Below are positions 7,178-9,484 of a DNA stretch of 9,484 bases, in pieces. The stretch comes from Kiritimatiellia bacterium. Its GTDB lineage: Bacteria; Verrucomicrobiota; Kiritimatiellia; RFP12; UBA1067. The stretch is from positions 1 through 9,484 of the forward strand of contig JAFPNP010000283.1 of the NCBI GenBank assembly GCA_017411125.1. Reading direction: 5' to 3'. A program made the position numbers and the translations under genes. The stretch's first letter is position 1. Every line of letters starts with the position of its first letter. The notes beneath the pieces are model-generated. The model ran no database searches, was not told the DNA's origin, and worked only from the letters and a program-made list of their open reading frames with translations.

Positions 7178-9055
7178 TTACTTGTCAAGAACATCACTTG
7201 CCGTTTCGACATTGCCATCTGACACTCGATTTGACGCATCCACCATCAGTTCAACAGCAAACCAGTTTGCCCATCCCTGAAAATTCCGTTTTGCGGGAAA
7301 TGCGACCGGCAGTGACCACATGTCCTTTTGATACCCGCCAGACGGCGTTCCTGCGACCAGCTGAAACGTGTCGCTTACCCTGATGCCGTCGATTACGCCG
7401 GAAATTCGAACCTTGCCTTTTCCGTAGAGGCGCATCTTTAAATCGCCGACATCTTGCTTTATCGCCTTTTTAAATACTGGCGCGACGATATCCTTGCGCC
7501 CCCATGTATTCTGCAAAAGCATTCCCGAATAGTCGTCGAAAGAAACCGAACGGCTAGTGCTGTCAAAAACCATATTCAATGTATGCGTCGCTTTGCCGAT
7601 TCGCGCCGCAGGCTCGGCGACCCACGTGTTTTTCCCGCCGCCGCTGAATCCTTGACAGGAGAATGTGCGCGTGCGTCCTTCGAAGTTGAATTTCACAACG
7701 ATCCGCCCCGTCTTGTGGACAACGGCGGTAGCGAGGGCGTCGCCTTTGCTGGGACTTGACATGATTCCTGCATAAGAACCTATTACGGCATCCGGAAGTG
7801 CCGAAACCGAAACGGTGAACGTGCATACGTTTTCAGCCATGCCTTTCGCCTTTGCCGCCACGCTGACGGCAAAGGTACCCGCTTTTTTCGGACGGCCTGA
7901 AATCACGCCGTTTTTGGAGGAATATTTCAATCCCGAAGGCAACCCTTTTGCCTTTATCGTCACTTTCTCGCCCGTCCAGCATTCAGCATTGACGGGAAGT
8001 GCGATGTTTTCAAATTGGCGCAGCGAAATCGTGCTGCCGTTATCAATGGCATTTCCGTTGGAATCACGTACAACCAGCGAGATGTCCTCGGAAACGCTCT
8101 CTGGTACATCGTCTTCCGTTGGGCGGTATCCAGGCAGATATGTCTTGACCCTAAAGTTCGCAACAAGCGGATATGTCTCACGAAGAGTCCGCGTATTGTC
8201 GTTTTTGTCTTGTGTCCCGACAGGCACCCCATCCAGTGAATAATCGGGAGATGAGAAGAATGGCAATCTTTCGCGATGATATATCCCTTCGGAATCAATC
8301 TGCACATACCCCATTATCGTGGCATAGTTTTTTTCTCCAATCGAAAAAAGATAACCGGACGAATAGGAACGCAACTGTGGGCCTGGAGAACTAGATTGCT
8401 TGTTTGAGTGACCTGCGCCGAAAATGTGCCCTATTTCGTGAAGAATAGTATAGCGGCTAAATGTTGTCCGGATATCGACCACCGAATAAGCATACTCGGC
8501 GTACGTTGCCATGCCGGTTGTAGAAAAATATTCTGAGGTGAGCGCCAAGGTCGCTCCATAGGTACTCGTATCTTGCGGCGCAGTCAGTAACACGACAATA
8601 TCGGCAGCGACTTCGTCACGAAAGCCGCGCATGGGAATGAAATACGTCTCGAATAACTCCTTTTTCATCTTGCCAGAAGCGCACAAACAAACTGTCGTTA
8701 TTCGCCAGGAGGAAAGATCTACGTCAATGTCAAATGTGCCCGCATTCCTGAATGTGAAAGAATCGCTTATGCCTGTGAGGGCCAACGACGTATTCATCTC
8801 TCGCATGACTTCATCAACAAAGTCGGCCTCCGAAAAGCCATAGCCTACAAGCCATGCTCTCGCTGGAACGTCGAATGCAAAAAGGACATCGATTTTGTTT
8901 GTCTCCGCCTCGCCTTTTGACCAAGACAACCTAAGGTCTGTTGGTTTGTGCTGGGCAAACTCGTCAAGTGAAAGTTCCGTGCACCATCCGCATTCGGAAG
9001 CGTGAAGAGAAAAAATGAAGAAGAGCGCGACAAAAAATATGACAAACGACTTCAT
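7178..9055 (-). CDS. Secreted reprolysin-like metzincin zinc metalloprotease with Ig-like and C-terminal beta domains
   Basis: 625 residues. A hydrophobic signal peptide covers about residues 1-20, with likely cleavage after HAS. The metzincin zinc site HEIGHIFGAGH (His206, Glu207, His210, His216) is complete. It is followed by a Met-turn ATIMGY (Met248) and then FFSSPDYSLDGVPVG and NDNTRTL...VANF (about 266-301), wording typical of bacterial M12B/reprolysin-like peptidases. Residues about 345-418 form a putative Ig domain (He_PIG type: GLPSGLKY, GVISGRPKKAGTF). Residues about 422-600 are a beta-rich repeat domain (GSYAG, KTGRIVVKF, SGMLLQ) like those of neighbouring exported proteins. All catalytic residues are present, so it is expected to be an active endopeptidase outside the cytoplasm; the substrate is unknown. 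There is little room for a propeptide: only about 35 residues separate the signal peptide from the catalytic domain, and they include C22-GW-C25. The start is set by the signal peptide and the ATGA overlap; its Shine-Dalgarno is weak. The TAA is 15 bases before the next gene. Confidence 0.92.
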   Translation of the reverse strand: MKSFVIFFVALFFIFSLHASECGWCTELSLDEFAQHKPTDLRLSWSKGEAETNKIDVLFAFDVPARAWLVGYGFSEADFVDEVMREMNTSLALTGISDSFTFRNAGTFDIDVDLSSWRITTVCLCASGKMKKELFETYFIPMRGFRDEVAADIVVLLTAPQDTSTYGATLALTSEYFSTTGMATYAEYAYSVVDIRTTFSRYTILHEIGHIFGAGHSNKQSSSPGPQLRSYSSGYLFSIGEKNYATIMGYVQIDSEGIYHRERLPFFSSPDYSLDGVPVGTQDKNDNTRTLRETYPLVANFRVKTYLPGYRPTEDDVPESVSEDISLVVRDSNGNAIDNGSTISLRQFENIALPVNAECWTGEKVTIKAKGLPSGLKYSSKNGVISGRPKKAGTFAVSVAAKAKGMAENVCTFTVSVSALPDAVIGSYAGIMSSPSKGDALATAVVHKTGRIVVKFNFEGRTRTFSCQGFSGGGKNTWVAEPAARIGKATHTLNMVFDSTSRSVSFDDYSGMLLQNTWGRKDIVAPVFKKAIKQDVGDLKMRLYGKGKVRISGVIDGIRVSDTFQLVAGTPSGGYQKDMWSLPVAFPAKRNFQGWANWFAVELMVDASNRVSDGNVETASDVLDK

Positions 9056-9484
9056 TTCTTATCATTCCCCAATGCAAGATTCAACCAGTTTGGCAGGTAC
9101 AATTCGCATTCTGGAACAATTTCCAGCCACGAAACATCCTTTTGGGCATCACCGGATACTTCCGCAAGGAATTCGCCTTCGAAAGACCTTATTCCAAGTG
9201 ATTCTACCATTTTTTCAGGCAATTTTGCAACAGACAAGTTTGGCGAGATTAATGTCAAGCACTTAGGCCTTGGCACCTTGCCCTTGGAGATGTTACCCGC
9301 TTGTTTCATTAAAACACGAAGATAATCGCGGCAAGCGCGCCCCACCAAAATTAGATGCCCGCAATTATCAGGGATATCCTCTACGGAATCTACTATCGCG
9401 AGAACCCCGCCGTCTGGATTCTCGTTGCACCATGTACGCACATCTCGCCCCATTCCACCGTATTCATATCTGCAAAGCACCCAC
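9052..9484 (-). CDS. Unrecognised protein, C-terminal fragment (5' end outside the window)
   Basis: The frame is open to the right edge and ends at a TGA (9054-9052), giving about 144 residues. A GTG lies at 9480-9478, but the frame continues upstream of it, so I treat the gene as truncated by the window and not as starting there. The fragment is an alternating hydrophobic/charged sequence with predicted strands such as GHLILVGR and LTLISPN and a C-terminal LYLPNWLNLAL. It has six cysteines. The pattern 'LILVGRAC...LISPN' faintly recalls the nucleophile and following strand of alpha/beta hydrolases, but the GxSxG serine is absent, so I assign no function. No membrane segment is visible. The TGA overlaps the ATG of the downstream metalloprotease gene by four bases (ATGA), so the two are probably translationally coupled. 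Low GC (hand count about 35 % in 9001-9060 at the junction) sets this end apart from the middle of the window. Confidence 0.7.
   Translation of the reverse strand, partial: WVLCRYEYGGMGRDVRTWCNENPDGGVLAIVDSVEDIPDNCGHLILVGRACRDYLRVLMKQAGNISKGKVPRPKCLTLISPNLSVAKLPEKMVESLGIRSFEGEFLAEVSGDAQKDVSWLEIVPECELYLPNWLNLALGNDKK

Noticed and set aside
7150..7200. TTGACA-like hexamer upstream of the 349-residue gene
   Set aside because: It is inside the end of the metalloprotease coding sequence and directly before the ribosome site, leaving no space for a -10 element and leader.

Overview
The window is one continuous minus-strand gene cluster with six genes, the first and last running off the window edges. 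The gaps are very short: a 4-base ATGA overlap, then 15, 47, 35 and 63 bases. I see no convincing terminator or internal promoter, so a single operon transcribed from right to left is the simplest reading. There are no RNA genes, insertion sequences, CRISPR arrays or attachment sites, and no stretch over 300 bases lacks a gene.

Layout in transcription order: (1) 9484-9052, the C-terminal part of an unrecognised protein, upstream end outside the window. (2) 9055-7178, a secreted reprolysin-like metzincin zinc protease with a putative Ig domain and a C-terminal beta domain. (3) 7162-6113, a secreted 349-residue protein with two near-identical CxxCGE motifs near its mature N-terminus, followed by a beta-repeat domain. 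(4) 6065-3030, a secreted 1011-residue protein with two thioredoxin-like domains (CEYC and WCPDC), a PPC-like domain and a long beta-repeat tail. (5) 2994-2158, a membrane-anchored HEAT-repeat protein. (6) 2094-1, the first 698 residues of a secreted protein with two BACON-like domains, a papain-fold domain resembling the IdeS/Mac family, and the start of a beta module clearly related to protein 3. Gene 6 has no stop inside the window, so a search limited to complete ORFs misses it.

The recurring C-terminal beta-repeat domains, the large modular secreted proteins (BACON, Ig, PPC, Trx), the composition (about 50 to 70 % GC across most of the window) and the occasional strong Shine-Dalgarno sites suggest a Verrucomicrobiota-type bacterium, perhaps Kiritimatiellae or Lentisphaeria, possibly gut-associated. 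This assignment is from recollection of protein style and was not tested by any search.

Working picture (inference): a cell-envelope or secreted set built around two different protease folds, with an exported tandem thioredoxin-like protein that may manage the cysteines of its neighbours. The four large exported proteins seem to share a C-terminal beta-repeat design that could be a surface-retention or export module. Substrates are unknown.
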